NCBI RefSeq assembly: GCF_900091725.1
Contig: NZ_FMBW01000040.1
Location: forward strand, 310,001 to 374,000
Direction of reading: 5' to 3'
DNA from: Streptomyces sp. DvalAA-43
GTDB taxonomy: Bacteria > Actinomycetota > Actinomycetes > Streptomycetales > Streptomycetaceae
Length of the DNA: 64,000 nt
Shown here: positions 26,321 to 35,579 of the stretch, one piece after another
Layout of the letters: every line of letters starts with the position of its first letter
Numbering within the stretch: the stretch's first letter is position 1
Notes under the pieces: generated by a model
Database searches by the model: none
What the model was told of the DNA's origin: nothing
The model's input: only the letters and a program-made list of their open reading frames with translations
Translations under genes and position numbers: made by a program

Positions 26321-27186
26321 CGTACGACGAGTTGGGTCAGGAGCAGGTCGGACTCATGGGTCTCGACCTCGAAGAGCCCGCTGCGGTCGGCGGTGAAGGT
26401 GAGAGTGACGGTCTTGCCTGCGGGCAGCCGGGCCTCCTTGTCGTAGCCGTGGACATGGAGGGTGTCGGCGCGGTCGCTGCGGACCCGGAGCCGGACGGTC
26501 CGGCCCTTCCTGATCTCGGTGCGGCCGGGGTCGGGGCTGACCCTGCCGTGGGAGACGACGATCTCGACCGTCGTGTCGGGCCGGGCCTCCCCGGGGGCGG
26601 TGGCCGCCGTGGAGGGAGCGGCGAGGGAGGCGGTGGCCTGGACGGGTGCGGAGTTCACGGCCCAGGCGGTGTGGTCGTCGGCGTAGAGCCGTGCGGTGAG
26701 GCCGGTGCCGCCGCCCGCGGTGCGGACGAGGGAGGCGGGCAGGTGGAACCAAGAGCCGTAGACGCGGGCGAGGGGGTGGCCGTCGAGGAACAGCCGGGCG
26801 TGGCCGCGCCCGAGGAGGGCGGCGCCGCCCACGCTGTCCGGGGTGAACGTGAAGTTCCGGACCGAGAGATGGACGTTCCACCCGTCCTCGGAGTCCGGCC
26901 GTACGGTGACCGTCACCCCGGGGGCGCCCTCGGCGTCGACCTGGCGCAGCCGGTTGCCCGCACCGTCGTCGGCGGCGAGCAGCCGGCCGACGCTGCCGCC
27001 GGCCTGCTCATGACTGGTACCGGGCTTGTGATGGGTGGTGGCCCGTCCGCCGCAGGCGCTCGCGCCGAGGACGAGGGCGCCGACGGTGAGCACGGCGACG
27101 ACGGCCGCGACCGGCCGGGCGGCCCGCGGGGGCCGGTTGGTCCGCAGCGGCCGGGCGGCCCGCGGCCGCATGGGGGAACGCTTCAC
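26317..27186 (-). CDS. Exported cupredoxin-like lipoprotein
   Basis: 289 residues. The N-terminus (basic, then [21 protein letters not shown]) has a signal and a lipobox ending at Cys near residue 46. The C-terminal 100 residues look like a cupredoxin-type beta-sandwich: [20 protein letters not shown] near the His position, then [17 protein letters not shown]. The usual blue-copper Cys and Met ligands are missing, so classical type 1 copper is unlikely. GTG at 27186 overlaps the upstream stop (GTGA), and GGAGA sits 7 bases ahead. It is the second gene of a three-gene operon. Confidence 0.75.
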   Translation of the reverse strand: MKRSPMRPRAARPLRTNRPPRAARPVAAVVAVLTVGALVLGASACGGRATTHHKPGTSHEQAGGSVGRLLAADDGAGNRLRQVDAEGAPGVTVTVRPDSEDGWNVHLSVRNFTFTPDSVGGAALLGRGHARLFLDGHPLARVYGSWFHLPASLVRTAGGGTGLTARLYADDHTAWAVNSAPVQATASLAAPSTAATAPGEARPDTTVEIVVSHGRVSPDPGRTEIRKGRTVRLRVRSDRADTLHVHGYDKEARLPAGKTVTLTFTADRSGLFEVETHESDLLLTQLVVR

Positions 27187-29258
27187 GATGCGTCTCCTTC
27201 GTGAACGGGGGCGGGAGCGGAGGCCGGGACGGAATCCGGGGCCGGGTCCGAAGCCTGGGCTTCCCGTTCGCCGTGGCGGGCGGCGGCGATCACGGCCCAC
27301 ACCACCCAGACCACGCCGAGCAGTCCACGTACCCAGGCCGGACTGAGCGGGATCCACGGGATCATGAACACGGCCTTGTCCACGGCGTCGAGGAGCGTGA
27401 GCGCACCCAGCACCACCGTGGTCCAGCCCAGCCGGGGCCGCTCCCTCCGGAGCACCAGACCGATTCCGGTCCACCACAACCCGGTCAGCAGCAGTGCCAG
27501 CGCGGGCACATAGGTGGCGGCCAGCCCCATGGTCGATCCGGCCACATCGAGACCGAGGCCGATCACACCGAGCACCGTGGCCACCGCGGCGAGTCGGCTG
27601 CCGCGCAGTCTGCGCCTCCACAGCACCCCGCCGACCAGCACGAGCACCACCGCCACGGCCAGCGCCACCTGCACCTCGATGCGCTCGATGCCGCGCGCCC
27701 CGTACCAGTCGCAGCCGGCCGGCAGCCGACGCGCCTGCACGTTGTAGTCGGCGCAGACCAGCAGCTGGGCCAGCTTGACCGGTTCGCCGACGAGCCGGTC
27801 GGTGCGTCCGGACACGGCGCCGCGTTCGGCGCCGCAGGTGGGCAGGGCGCGCGGGGAGGACGGCCCGGCGTCCGCCTGCCAGCAGTTGTCCTCGCCCTGG
27901 CCGTCCCACCACACATCGGTGCGGTTGGGCCGGGAGTTGCCCGCCTTGTCCTCGCCGAGGTGGTTGCCCGCGTACCGGTTGTGGTGCGAGGTGTCGGCCT
28001 GCTTGGACAGTGCGCCCTCGCCCCGGATGAAGGCGGGGACGGCGGTCAGGACGAAGGCGGCGCGCCGCTGTCCGTAGATCCAGTTGTTCTCGTACAGGTT
28101 CCAGTTGCCGCCCGCGGTGATGATGCCGGAGCCGGGCGGCATGGAGATCTGCGGGCAGACGACGCCCTTCTCGTAGCCTCGGTCCACGGGCGGCTTGGCG
28201 CAGGTTCCGTCGGCCACGTTGGGGTAGTAGTCGGCGTTGTTGTCGTGGATCAGGTTGCGTTCGAAGCGGGCGTGGTTCTGCGGCAGTCCGGGGTGGCCGG
28301 GGAAGGCGCTGTCCATCGAGGCGCCGCCCATGTTGTGGTCGAACTCGTTGTCGTGGACATAGACGGAGTCGCCCGCGGTGCCGGAGTAGCCGACCATGTT
28401 GTGGTGGCTGCGGCAGCCGGTGATCTCGATGGAGTAGCGCGGCACGTCGTAGCCGTACGTGTCGTTGATGTTCGACGCGCTGCCGGGGTAGATGCCGGAG
28501 TCGCCGTTCCCGTACGACTCGCAGTTCTTGTACAGCCCGTGGTCGCTCGCGAAGGTCAGGAAGCCGTACTCGTCGTTCCACCGGGTGAGGACGGAGTCGA
28601 TGACGAAGCCGTCCTGGGCCAGGACGTACAGGGAGTTGAAGGTGGTGCGCTGGGCGGTGAAGTTCCGGAAGTAGATGCCGTCGGAGCCGTCCGCGCGGAT
28701 CGCGTTGAGCTTCTGGTACTTGGCGTCGACGACCACATCGGTGCGCTCGGCGCCGGTGCCCTCGATCTGGAGGTCCTTCTTGCCGAGGATCGCCACCAGG
28801 TTCTGGTTGTGCGGGCACCGTGCCTGCTGCGCGTACGACAGGATCTGGTAGCCGAGCTGGGAGTTGGGAGCCTTGAGCCGGGCGCACTCCCCCGTCGGCT
28901 TGGGCAGCGAGGGTTCCTCCTCGTACAGGCCGGGCAGGACGGCGATGTTCATGCCGGGCCGGTCCACCGCGTCGACGGCCTGTTGCAGATGGCGGTAGCC
29001 GGACTTCCGGCACCGGTCGAACAACTTCAGGTTCCGGGTCCGCAGCCCCTCCGGGAAGCCGGAGACCCGGCGCTCGAAGTCCGCCCGGTCGCTCTTGCAG
29101 ACCAGGAGGTCGGGTTCGCCGGTGCGGTACACGGGGACGCTGCCGGTTCCGTCGGGCAGGGTGACCGGACGTTCCTCGTGCGCCTGGGCGGCCGGGGCCG
29201 CGAGCAGTGCGGCGACGAGCGCCGCCAGAACCACCAGAAGTCTTCGTGTCCACGACAT
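27183..29258 (-). CDS. Exported right-handed beta-helix protein with C-terminal membrane segments
   Basis: 691 residues. A signal peptide ([24 protein letters not shown]) precedes a long repetitive domain (about residues 60-440) with the Asn/Gly/Tyr-rich turns of right-handed parallel beta-helices (for example [23 protein letters not shown]). Cysteines are scattered through it. The C-terminal 150 residues contain about five hydrophobic helices ([17 protein letters not shown], then others), so the protein is anchored with the beta-helix outside. Such folds bind polysaccharide or act as carbohydrate-active enzymes; NosD-type copper assembly is another beta-helix role. It heads an operon with the cupredoxin-like and membrane proteins. 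Confidence 0.78.
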   Translation of the reverse strand: MSWTRRLLVVLAALVAALLAAPAAQAHEERPVTLPDGTGSVPVYRTGEPDLLVCKSDRADFERRVSGFPEGLRTRNLKLFDRCRKSGYRHLQQAVDAVDRPGMNIAVLPGLYEEEPSLPKPTGECARLKAPNSQLGYQILSYAQQARCPHNQNLVAILGKKDLQIEGTGAERTDVVVDAKYQKLNAIRADGSDGIYFRNFTAQRTTFNSLYVLAQDGFVIDSVLTRWNDEYGFLTFASDHGLYKNCESYGNGDSGIYPGSASNINDTYGYDVPRYSIEITGCRSHHNMVGYSGTAGDSVYVHDNEFDHNMGGASMDSAFPGHPGLPQNHARFERNLIHDNNADYYPNVADGTCAKPPVDRGYEKGVVCPQISMPPGSGIITAGGNWNLYENNWIYGQRRAAFVLTAVPAFIRGEGALSKQADTSHHNRYAGNHLGEDKAGNSRPNRTDVWWDGQGEDNCWQADAGPSSPRALPTCGAERGAVSGRTDRLVGEPVKLAQLLVCADYNVQARRLPAGCDWYGARGIERIEVQVALAVAVVLVLVGGVLWRRRLRGSRLAAVATVLGVIGLGLDVAGSTMGLAATYVPALALLLTGLWWTGIGLVLRRERPRLGWTTVVLGALTLLDAVDKAVFMIPWIPLSPAWVRGLLGVVWVVWAVIAAARHGEREAQASDPAPDSVPASAPAPVHEGDAS

Positions 29259-29280
29259 GTCCGGGAGAGTAGAGCATTGT

Positions 29281-29294
29281 TCAACTTTTTGAAC
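29281..29294. promoter_or_regulatory. Perfect inverted repeat between divergent operons
   Basis: TTCAA-CTTT-TTGAA lies 23 bases before the beta-helix gene and 150 bases before hmgA. It could be an operator for either; the AT-rich patch also suggests promoter activity. Confidence 0.4.
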
Positions 29295-29447
29295 CCCCCG
29301 TGCACCACCCAGGTGGAACCCTCCACGCATCACCCGGATTCAACCCCGGGAACCCCGGGGAACTCGCCTGCGTCACGAATGCCGTTGACTCACCTCGATC
29401 CGATTCCTACGGTTACCCATAGGATTCCTTCGGCACCGGGAGCGCAC

Positions 29448-30776
29448 ATGGGCGGCATCGAGCAGGCGAGGAAGACGGCGGAAGCGCTGGAGCATTCCGC
29501 CGGTTTCGGCAATCAGCACAGCTCGGAGGCGGTTTCGGGGGCCTTGCCGCACGGCCGCAACTCCCCCCAGCGCGCCCCTCTCGGGCTCTACGCGGAGCAG
29601 CTGAGCGGCTCGGCCTTCACCGAACCGCGCGCCCACAACCGCCGCTCCTGGCTCTACCGGATCCGTCCCTCGGCCGCCCATCCGCCGTTCGTCCGGATCG
29701 ACAACGGGGCGATCCGGACCGCCCCGTTCACCGAATCCGTGCCCGATCCCAACCGGCTGCGCTGGGATCCGCTTCCCGAACCCGCGCCCGGGACGGACTT
29801 CCTGGCGGGCCTGTGGACCCTCGGCGGCAACGGCGACGCGACGCAGCGCACCGGCATGGCCGTGCACCTCTACCACGCCGACGCGTCCATGACGGACCGG
29901 GTGTTCAGCGACTCGGACGGCGAGCTGCTGATCGTCCCGGAGCGCGGCGGCCTGCTGCTCCGTACCGAACTGGGCCTGCTGCGCGCCGAGCCGGGGCACA
30001 TCGCGCTGATCCCGCGCGGCGTCCGTTTCCGGGTGGAGCTGCTGGACGCCACCGCCCGCGGCTATGTCTGCGAGAACTACGGCCAGCCGTTCGCCCTGCC
30101 CGACCTCGGCCCGATCGGCGCCAACGGCCTGGCGAACGCCCGGGACTTCCTCGCCCCCGTCGCCGCGTACGAGGACGACGACCGCCCGGTGGAGGTGGTC
30201 AACAAGTTCTGCGGGAACCTCTGGTCGGCGACCTACGACCACTCGCCGCTCGATGTGGTCGCCTGGCACGGCAACCACACCCCGTACGTCTACGACCTGC
30301 ACCGCTTCAACGTGATCGGCTCGATCAGCTACGACCACCCCGACCCGTCGATCTTCACGGTGCTGACGTCCCCGTCCGACACCCCCGGTCTGGCCGGGGT
30401 CGACTTCGTCGTCTTCGCACCGCGTTGGCTGGTCGGCGAGGACACCTTCCGGCCGCCGTACTTCCACCGCAATGTGATGAGCGAGTACATGGGCCTGATC
30501 GAGGGCGCGTACGACGCGAAGACGGCCGGGAAGGGCGGGTTCGTCCCGGGCGGCGGTTCGCTGCACAACATGATGTCGGCGCACGGCCCGGACCGGGAGA
30601 CCTTCGACCGGGCGAGCGAGGCGGAGCTGAGGCCGCAGAAGATCGACGACGGCCTCGCCTTCATGTTCGAGACCCGCTGGCCGGTGACGGCGACGGGGCA
30701 GGCGGCGTCCGCCGGCCATCTGCAGCGCGGCTACGACGACGTGTGGCAGGGTCTGAGCCGCAACTTCAGGCCGTAG
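29448..30776 (+). CDS. hmgA: Homogentisate 1,2-dioxygenase
   Basis: 442 residues, the usual length. It opens the ring of homogentisate in tyrosine and phenylalanine catabolism, giving maleylacetoacetate. Characteristic segments are the N-terminal [11 protein letters not shown], the NKFCGNLW segment, [15 protein letters not shown] (the Fe-ligand glutamate) and [12 protein letters not shown] (His). The cytoplasmic iron enzyme needs no partner. The ATG at 29448 is chosen for the correct N-terminus. A GntR-family gene follows after 45 bases on the same strand. No other pathway genes are in the window. Confidence 0.95.
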   Translation: MGGIEQARKTAEALEHSAGFGNQHSSEAVSGALPHGRNSPQRAPLGLYAEQLSGSAFTEPRAHNRRSWLYRIRPSAAHPPFVRIDNGAIRTAPFTESVPDPNRLRWDPLPEPAPGTDFLAGLWTLGGNGDATQRTGMAVHLYHADASMTDRVFSDSDGELLIVPERGGLLLRTELGLLRAEPGHIALIPRGVRFRVELLDATARGYVCENYGQPFALPDLGPIGANGLANARDFLAPVAAYEDDDRPVEVVNKFCGNLWSATYDHSPLDVVAWHGNHTPYVYDLHRFNVIGSISYDHPDPSIFTVLTSPSDTPGLAGVDFVVFAPRWLVGEDTFRPPYFHRNVMSEYMGLIEGAYDAKTAGKGGFVPGGGSLHNMMSAHGPDRETFDRASEAELRPQKIDDGLAFMFETRWPVTATGQAASAGHLQRGYDDVWQGLSRNFRP

Positions 30777-30821
30777 GCGACGACGCCCCCTCCCCGGCCC
30801 GGTCCGAACGAAAGGCCCCAG

Positions 30822-31598
30822 GTGCCTCAGACGTCCAAGATCTCCCCGGGGCCCGCCTTCGCCCCCGACTCGCTGGTCCTGAACCGCAAGCTGCCGCTGT
30901 GGTACCAGGTCTCGCAGTCGTTGCGCGCCTCGATACTGGGCCGCGCCAAGGACGCCTCGGCGCGGCTGCCGACCGAGGAGCAGCTCGCCGCGCACTACGG
31001 CGTCAGCGTCCTGACGATGCGCCAGGCGCTCAAGGAGCTGGAGAGCGAGGGGCTGATCAGCAGGCACCGGCGGCGCGGCACCTTCATCGAGCCGCGCGCC
31101 CGCCGGGTGTCACCGGTCCGGCTGCTGGGTTCGATCGACGCGATCGTGGCCCAGCAGTCGGGCGAGCGGACCTCGGTGCTCGGCCACGGTCCGGTCGCCG
31201 TACCGGGGGATCTCACCGAGCACTTCCCCGACTGCGCGGACGTGGTCAGCTACCGCAGGCTGCGCCGCGACGGGGACAGCGACGAGCCCACCAACTGGGC
31301 GGAGAACGTGGTGCGTCCCGAGATCGCGGCCCGTCTCGACGTCGCCGATCTCGAACGCTGGCCGATGACCAAGGTGCTGCGCGACCGGGTCGGGGTCCGT
31401 ATCGCGCGCATCACCGACACGGTCGAGGCGCGCCTGGCCGACCCGGCCACCGCCGGGCTCCTCCAGGTCCCGCTGCTGAGCCCGATCCTCTTCTACACGG
31501 GTGTCACGTACGACGAGAGCGGCCAGGTGGTCGACGTGGCGCAGATCCGCTACCGGGGCGACCGGTTCTCCTTCTCGGTCACCGTGGAGGCTCACTGA
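30822..31598 (+). CDS. GntR-family regulator (UTRA domain)
   Basis: 258 residues. An N-terminal winged helix (AHYGVSVLTMRQALKELESEGLISRHRRRGTFI, near residues 57-88) is followed by a UTRA ligand domain. The GTG at 30822 is preceded by an A-rich AAAGG. It lies 45 bases downstream of hmgA and may control it, with a tyrosine-derived metabolite as the likely effector (inference). Confidence 0.87.
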   Translation: MPQTSKISPGPAFAPDSLVLNRKLPLWYQVSQSLRASILGRAKDASARLPTEEQLAAHYGVSVLTMRQALKELESEGLISRHRRRGTFIEPRARRVSPVRLLGSIDAIVAQQSGERTSVLGHGPVAVPGDLTEHFPDCADVVSYRRLRRDGDSDEPTNWAENVVRPEIAARLDVADLERWPMTKVLRDRVGVRIARITDTVEARLADPATAGLLQVPLLSPILFYTGVTYDESGQVVDVAQIRYRGDRFSFSVTVEAH

Positions 31599-31698
31599 CC
31601 GCCCCGGGCAGGGCACATGACGCACTGCCGTCCGCCGTACGGGCGCGGCTACGATGCCCGGGAAGGCGGGCGGACGTGGCGACGGGGAGGACGACACG

Positions 31699-32928
31699 GT
31701 GGCAGCACGGGCGGCGGGCGGCTCCGGTGACGGCCAGGACGCGGGCGCCCCGCTCCTCGACGACCTGATGCCCTGGTCCGTACGGCCGCTGCGCACCGGC
31801 CGCCCCTGGGTGATCGCCCCGGACGCCGCCTCGCTCAGGGCCCGTTGGGACCGGCTGGTGCGGGCCCCGGCCGACGAACGCGAGCGGCTGTTCCGGTCGA
31901 CCCGGGCCCGTACCCCGCGGACCCCGGTGGCGGCGCTGCCCGGACAGGCCACCGGCACCGGCCGGTTCGCCCGCGAGGAGGGTCCCTGCCCCGAGCCGGT
32001 ACGGATCGCGCACGGCCCGTTCGACGAACAGTGGCTGCTCCCCGACCACCGGCTGATCGACGCCGCCCGCCCCGAGCTGTGGCGGGTCGCCGACGGGCAC
32101 CAGCTCTTCGCCGTGGAGCACGGGTACGTGCCCCAGGACACCGGGCCCGCCCTGTCCGTGACGGCACTGCTGCCGGACGGCCACTCCCCCGCGGGCCGGC
32201 CCGGCCGGATCCGGCCGCTGTTCCGGCGCCCCGGGGGCCACGAGCCCAATCTGGCCCCCGGGCTGCTCGCCCTGCTGCGCGCCCGCCACGGGGAGTCGGT
32301 GACCGCCCGTTCGGTGCTGGCCTGGGTGCTGGCGGCGGCCCGCCGCTCCCCCGCAGGATGCGTGGTCCCGCTGCCCGCCGACACCGGGCGCTGGTCGGCC
32401 GGGGTGGAGCTGGGGCAGGAGCTGCTGCGGCTGCAGCTGCGGGGCGCCCGCGGCGGGGAGCGTCCACGGCTGCCCGGCGGGCGGCGGCCCTATGTGCGGG
32501 CCGCGGTTCCGCCCGTGCCGGACGGTCTGGCGTACGACCCGGACGACGAGACGCTCATGCTGGGGACGGGCCGGATCTCACCGGTTCCGGCCGGGGCGTG
32601 GGATTTCCGGGTGGGCGGGGTGCGGATGCTGGAGCTCTGGTTCGCGCGGCGGTCGACGGCCGGTGCGGAGGGCCTGGACGGTCTGGAGGCGGTCCGGCCC
32701 CGGAGCTGGCCCCAGGAGTGGACCTCGGAGCTGCTGGAACTGATCACTCTGCTCGCTCTGCTGGACGGGGTCCGGCCCCGGCAGGAGGCGCCGGCCGACG
32801 GTCCGTGGATCACGGCCGCCGATCTCCGCGCGGCGGGCGTCCTGCCCGTTCCGGCCACGGCCCGGCGGCCCGCGTCGGTGCTCGGCCATCAGGAGGAGGG
32901 CCCGGACGGGCAGTTCGCACTGCTGTGA
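31699..32928 (+). CDS. Protein resembling an isolated type ISP restriction-modification specificity domain
   Basis: 409 residues. Its middle and C-terminal parts (GTGRISPVPAGAWDF, VGGVRMLELWFARR, ELLELITLLALLDGVRP) look like the C-terminal specificity region of type ISP restriction-modification enzymes. No nuclease, helicase or methyltransferase motif is visible and no partner gene lies nearby. Full ISP enzymes are about four times longer, so this is either an orphan remnant or a repurposed DNA-binding protein. I use GTG 31699 because GGGGAGG lies 8 bases upstream. Orphan relatives are common in Streptomyces, which argues for a conserved cellular role. Confidence in the family is moderate. 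Confidence 0.6.
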   Translation: MAARAAGGSGDGQDAGAPLLDDLMPWSVRPLRTGRPWVIAPDAASLRARWDRLVRAPADERERLFRSTRARTPRTPVAALPGQATGTGRFAREEGPCPEPVRIAHGPFDEQWLLPDHRLIDAARPELWRVADGHQLFAVEHGYVPQDTGPALSVTALLPDGHSPAGRPGRIRPLFRRPGGHEPNLAPGLLALLRARHGESVTARSVLAWVLAAARRSPAGCVVPLPADTGRWSAGVELGQELLRLQLRGARGGERPRLPGGRRPYVRAAVPPVPDGLAYDPDDETLMLGTGRISPVPAGAWDFRVGGVRMLELWFARRSTAGAEGLDGLEAVRPRSWPQEWTSELLELITLLALLDGVRPRQEAPADGPWITAADLRAAGVLPVPATARRPASVLGHQEEGPDGQFALL

Positions 32929-32949
32929 CGGAACGGCCGGGCCCGCCCG

Positions 32950-33657
32950 CTACCGGTCGAAGGAGTCCATCACCCGGTGGAGCGCCCGGTCGAAGACCCC
33001 TTCCAGATCGATCGGACTGGGGTCCTCGGCGAACCCCGCCGCCATCCGGGGATACTTCCCGGTCGCGATCTGGCTGATCAGATAGCCGGTGCGGGCCGCA
33101 TGCTCCTGTTCCTCGGACCAGGGCAGTGACCGGCTTCGCTCCGCCGTGGCGATCTCGTTGGCCACATAGGTGGTGATCACACCGTTGACCATCGCGATCA
33201 GTTCCATCTTCTCGCCGAACCGCGCGTCGACCCCGTCCAGACAGCTGAGCGTGTACTCCAGGTACCGCAGGGCGTTCGGGCTGAAGCCGTACACGGGCGA
33301 CATCAGCCGGGGCACCCAGGTGTGGCGGTGCATCATCGCGCGGGTCTGACGGGCGAGCGCGACGAGATCGCCGCGCCAGTCGCCGGACGGCTCGGGGAAC
33401 TCGTACCCTCCGCTGACCGCGTCGAGCATCAGCTCGTACAGGTCCTCCTTGCGCGGCACGTAGTTGTAGAGCGTCATCGTGCCGCAGCCGAGCTCCGCCG
33501 CGACCTTGCGCATGGACACCGCGTCGAAGCCCTCCGCGTCGGCGATGCGGACGGCGGCCGCCGCGATCTCCGCTCGGCTGAATGCGGGCCTGGGGCCGCG
33601 GCCCGCACGCTCGGGGCGGGCCCAGATCACTTCGGGTACAGCGGGTCGCCCCACCAT
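32950..33657 (-). CDS. TetR-family repressor of the adjacent ABC exporter
   Basis: 235 residues. The HTH is SMRKVAAELGCGTMTLYNYVPRKEDLYEL near residues 48-76. The C-terminal domain (YGFSPNALRYLEYTLSCLDG, NGVITTYVANEI) is of the type paired with antibiotic exporters. The gene is divergent from a DrrAB-like ABC exporter. Two perfect or near-perfect palindromes (33686-33702 and 33729-33745) sit across the exporter promoter and start codon. This is the classical arrangement in which the exported drug lifts repression. Confidence 0.9.
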   Translation of the reverse strand: MVGRPAVPEVIWARPERAGRGPRPAFSRAEIAAAAVRIADAEGFDAVSMRKVAAELGCGTMTLYNYVPRKEDLYELMLDAVSGGYEFPEPSGDWRGDLVALARQTRAMMHRHTWVPRLMSPVYGFSPNALRYLEYTLSCLDGVDARFGEKMELIAMVNGVITTYVANEIATAERSRSLPWSEEQEHAARTGYLISQIATGKYPRMAAGFAEDPSPIDLEGVFDRALHRVMDSFDR

Positions 33658-33685
33658 CGATCATCACCTCGCCCACCATCGTAGT

Positions 33686-33702
33686 TACGTACACCGTACG
33701 TA
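33686..33702. promoter_or_regulatory. TetR operator 1: TACGTAC-ACC-GTACGTA
   Basis: A perfect 7-bp inverted repeat with a 3-base spacer lies in the divergent promoter region, 19 bases before the ABC ATPase start and 29 bases before the TetR start. Confidence 0.82.
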
Positions 33703-33708
33703 GTGCGC

Positions 33709-33714
33709 TACGGT
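33709..33714 (+). promoter_or_regulatory. Candidate -10 box for a leaderless ABC operon mRNA
   Basis: TACGGT ends 6 bases before the ATG at 33721 and no ribosome site precedes it, so transcription should start at or beside the ATG. The palindromic operators flank it on both sides. Confidence 0.5.
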
Positions 33715-33720
33715 GACCCC

Positions 33721-34698
33721 ATGACAACTACGTACGCTGTACTTAGTGAAGGTCTGGAGAAGCGCTACGGCGATGTCCACGCGCTGCGCGGGCTCGATCT
33801 CGCGGTCGCCGAGGGCACCGTCTGCGGAGTGCTGGGGCCGAACGGCGCGGGCAAGACCACCGCCGTCCGGGTGCTCACCACGTTGACGACGCCGGACGGC
33901 GGCAGCGCCCGGGTCGCCGGTCACGACGTGGTGCGCGAGGCGGCCTCGGTCCGCGCGGCGATCGGGGTCACCGGGCAGGACGCCTCGGTCGACGGGGAGC
34001 TGTCCGGCCGGCAGAATCTGCGGCTCTTCGCCAGGCTGCAACGGTTCCGGGGCGAGGCGGCACGGACCCGCGCCGAGGAGCTCCTGGAGCGCTTCGGGCT
34101 GACCGAGGCGGCCGACCGCCCGGCCCGCACCTACTCGGGCGGCATGCGCCGCCGCCTCGATCTCGCCGCCAGTCTGCTGACCCGCCCCCGGGTGCTCTTC
34201 CTGGACGAGCCGACCACCGGCCTCGACCCGCACAGCCGCAACCAGATCTGGGCGGCGGTGCGGGAGCTGGCCGGTCGGGGCACCACCGTCCTGCTCACCA
34301 CGCAGTATCTGGAGGAGGCCGATCAGCTGGCCGACGACATCGTGCTGATCGACCGGGGCCGGGCCGCCCACCGCGGCACCCCCGCCGAGCTGAAGTCCCG
34401 GATCGGCAGTTACGCCGAAGTGGTCGTCGCCCATGAGGCGGCGCTGCTCCCGGCGGCCGGCGTGCTCGACCAGCTCACCGGCGCCGAACCGGTCCTCGAC
34501 CACGAACGCCGCACCGTGGGCGCCGTCGCGACCGACGGCACGCTCACCCTCCCCCGGATCGTCCGCGAGCTCGACGCGGCGGGCGTCCCGGTGATCGACG
34601 CGAGCCTGCGCCCGCCCTCACTCGACGAGGTCTTCCTCCGCCTGACCGACCGCGGCGACGGCCGCACCTCCCCGCCCCCGAAGGAGACGGCAGCATGA
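33721..34698 (+). CDS. DrrA-like ABC exporter ATPase
   Basis: 325 residues. Walker A GPNGAGKTT near residue 39, signature YSGGMRRRLDLA near 139 and Walker B VLFLDEPTTGLDP near 158 are all intact, and a C-terminal DUF4162-like extension follows. It is closest in form to DrrA (daunorubicin resistance). The start has no ribosome site, supporting leaderless translation, and the second operator (TACGTAC-GCT-GTACTTA) lies within its first codons. Its stop overlaps the permease start (ATGA). It probably exports an amphipathic or antibiotic-like compound. Confidence 0.93.
   Translation: MTTTYAVLSEGLEKRYGDVHALRGLDLAVAEGTVCGVLGPNGAGKTTAVRVLTTLTTPDGGSARVAGHDVVREAASVRAAIGVTGQDASVDGELSGRQNLRLFARLQRFRGEAARTRAEELLERFGLTEAADRPARTYSGGMRRRLDLAASLLTRPRVLFLDEPTTGLDPHSRNQIWAAVRELAGRGTTVLLTTQYLEEADQLADDIVLIDRGRAAHRGTPAELKSRIGSYAEVVVAHEAALLPAAGVLDQLTGAEPVLDHERRTVGAVATDGTLTLPRIVRELDAAGVPVIDASLRPPSLDEVFLRLTDRGDGRTSPPPKETAA
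33729..33745. promoter_or_regulatory. TetR operator 2, inside the first codons of the ABC ATPase gene
   Basis: TACGTAC-GCT-GTACTTA matches operator 1 with one mismatch in the right half. Being inside the coding start it would block a leaderless transcript directly. Confidence 0.72.
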
Positions 34699-35522
34699 GC
34701 AGCACGACACTGGTCCACGAGCGCCCCGCCACCACCACCGCGAGCACCCCCGTCGCCGACGCCCTGGCCGTACTGGGCCGCCACCTCCAGCGGATCAAGG
34801 CGGCCCCGGGCGTGGTGATCCTGACCCAGACCATGCCAATCACGATGCTGCTGTTCTTCGGGTACGTGTTCGGCAGCGCACTGGCCATGCCGGGCCAGGA
34901 GTACCGGGCGTTCCTGGTGCCGGGGCTGCTGGCGTCGACGGCGGCCAACGGCATCATGATCGGGATGTTCCAGGCCTCGCAGGACTGCCACCGCGGAGTG
35001 ATGGACCGGTTCCGTACGCTGCCGATGAGCCGGCCCGCCGTGCCGTTCGGCCAGACCGCCGCCGATCTGCTGACCACGGCCGTCGGCATGGTCCCGCTGA
35101 TCCTCGTCGGGCTCGCGGTCGGCTGGCGGATCGAGGGCGGGCCGCTCACCGCCCTGGGCGCCTTCGGGCTGCTGCTGCTCCTGCGGTTCGCCACGTCGTG
35201 GCTGGGCTGCTGGCTGGGCCTGCTGATCCGCAACGAGGAGATCGCCGGTCAACTGGGCAGCGCCACCTTCATCCTGCCGCTGCTGTCGAACGCCTACATC
35301 CCGACCGACAATCTGCCGGGCTGGCTGCGGACGGTCGCGGAGTGGAACCCGATCAGCGCCATGGCCTCGGCCACCCGTGACCTGTTCGGCAACGCGTCCC
35401 CGGCGGCCGACGCCGCCTGGCCGGTCGCCCACCCGGTGGCCGGGACGCTCGCCTGGTCGGCGGTGCTCCTCGCGGTGTTCGTACCGCTGTCCGTACGGCG
35501 TTACGCGCGCGGCGGCGAGTGA
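34695..35522 (+). CDS. ABC-2 type permease of a DrrB-like exporter
   Basis: 275 residues with about six hydrophobic helices (for example VVILTQTMPITMLLFFGYVFG, LGCWLGLLIRN) and the DrrB-type ending ISAMASATRDLFGN near residue 220. The ATG at 34695 overlaps the ATPase stop by 4 bases. The two proteins should form an exporter controlled by the divergent TetR protein. Confidence 0.92.
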   Translation: MSSTTLVHERPATTTASTPVADALAVLGRHLQRIKAAPGVVILTQTMPITMLLFFGYVFGSALAMPGQEYRAFLVPGLLASTAANGIMIGMFQASQDCHRGVMDRFRTLPMSRPAVPFGQTAADLLTTAVGMVPLILVGLAVGWRIEGGPLTALGAFGLLLLLRFATSWLGCWLGLLIRNEEIAGQLGSATFILPLLSNAYIPTDNLPGWLRTVAEWNPISAMASATRDLFGNASPAADAAWPVAHPVAGTLAWSAVLLAVFVPLSVRRYARGGE

Positions 35523-35565
35523 CGCAGGCAGCGTCATCCACCGGGGCGGCGCGGCGGCGAGTGAC
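35507..35565. repeat. 17-bp repeat at and after the permease stop codon
   Basis: GCGCGGCGGCGAGTGAC occurs at 35507-35523, containing the TGA stop, and again perfectly at 35549-35565, with a 42-base offset. Confidence 0.8.
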
Positions 35566-35579
35566 CGCCGGGTGTCCGC

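Noticed and set aside
29448..31598. Assigning the GntR gene as the definite repressor of hmgA
   Set aside because: It is only adjacent; no GntR-type operator could be identified confidently between or before the genes.
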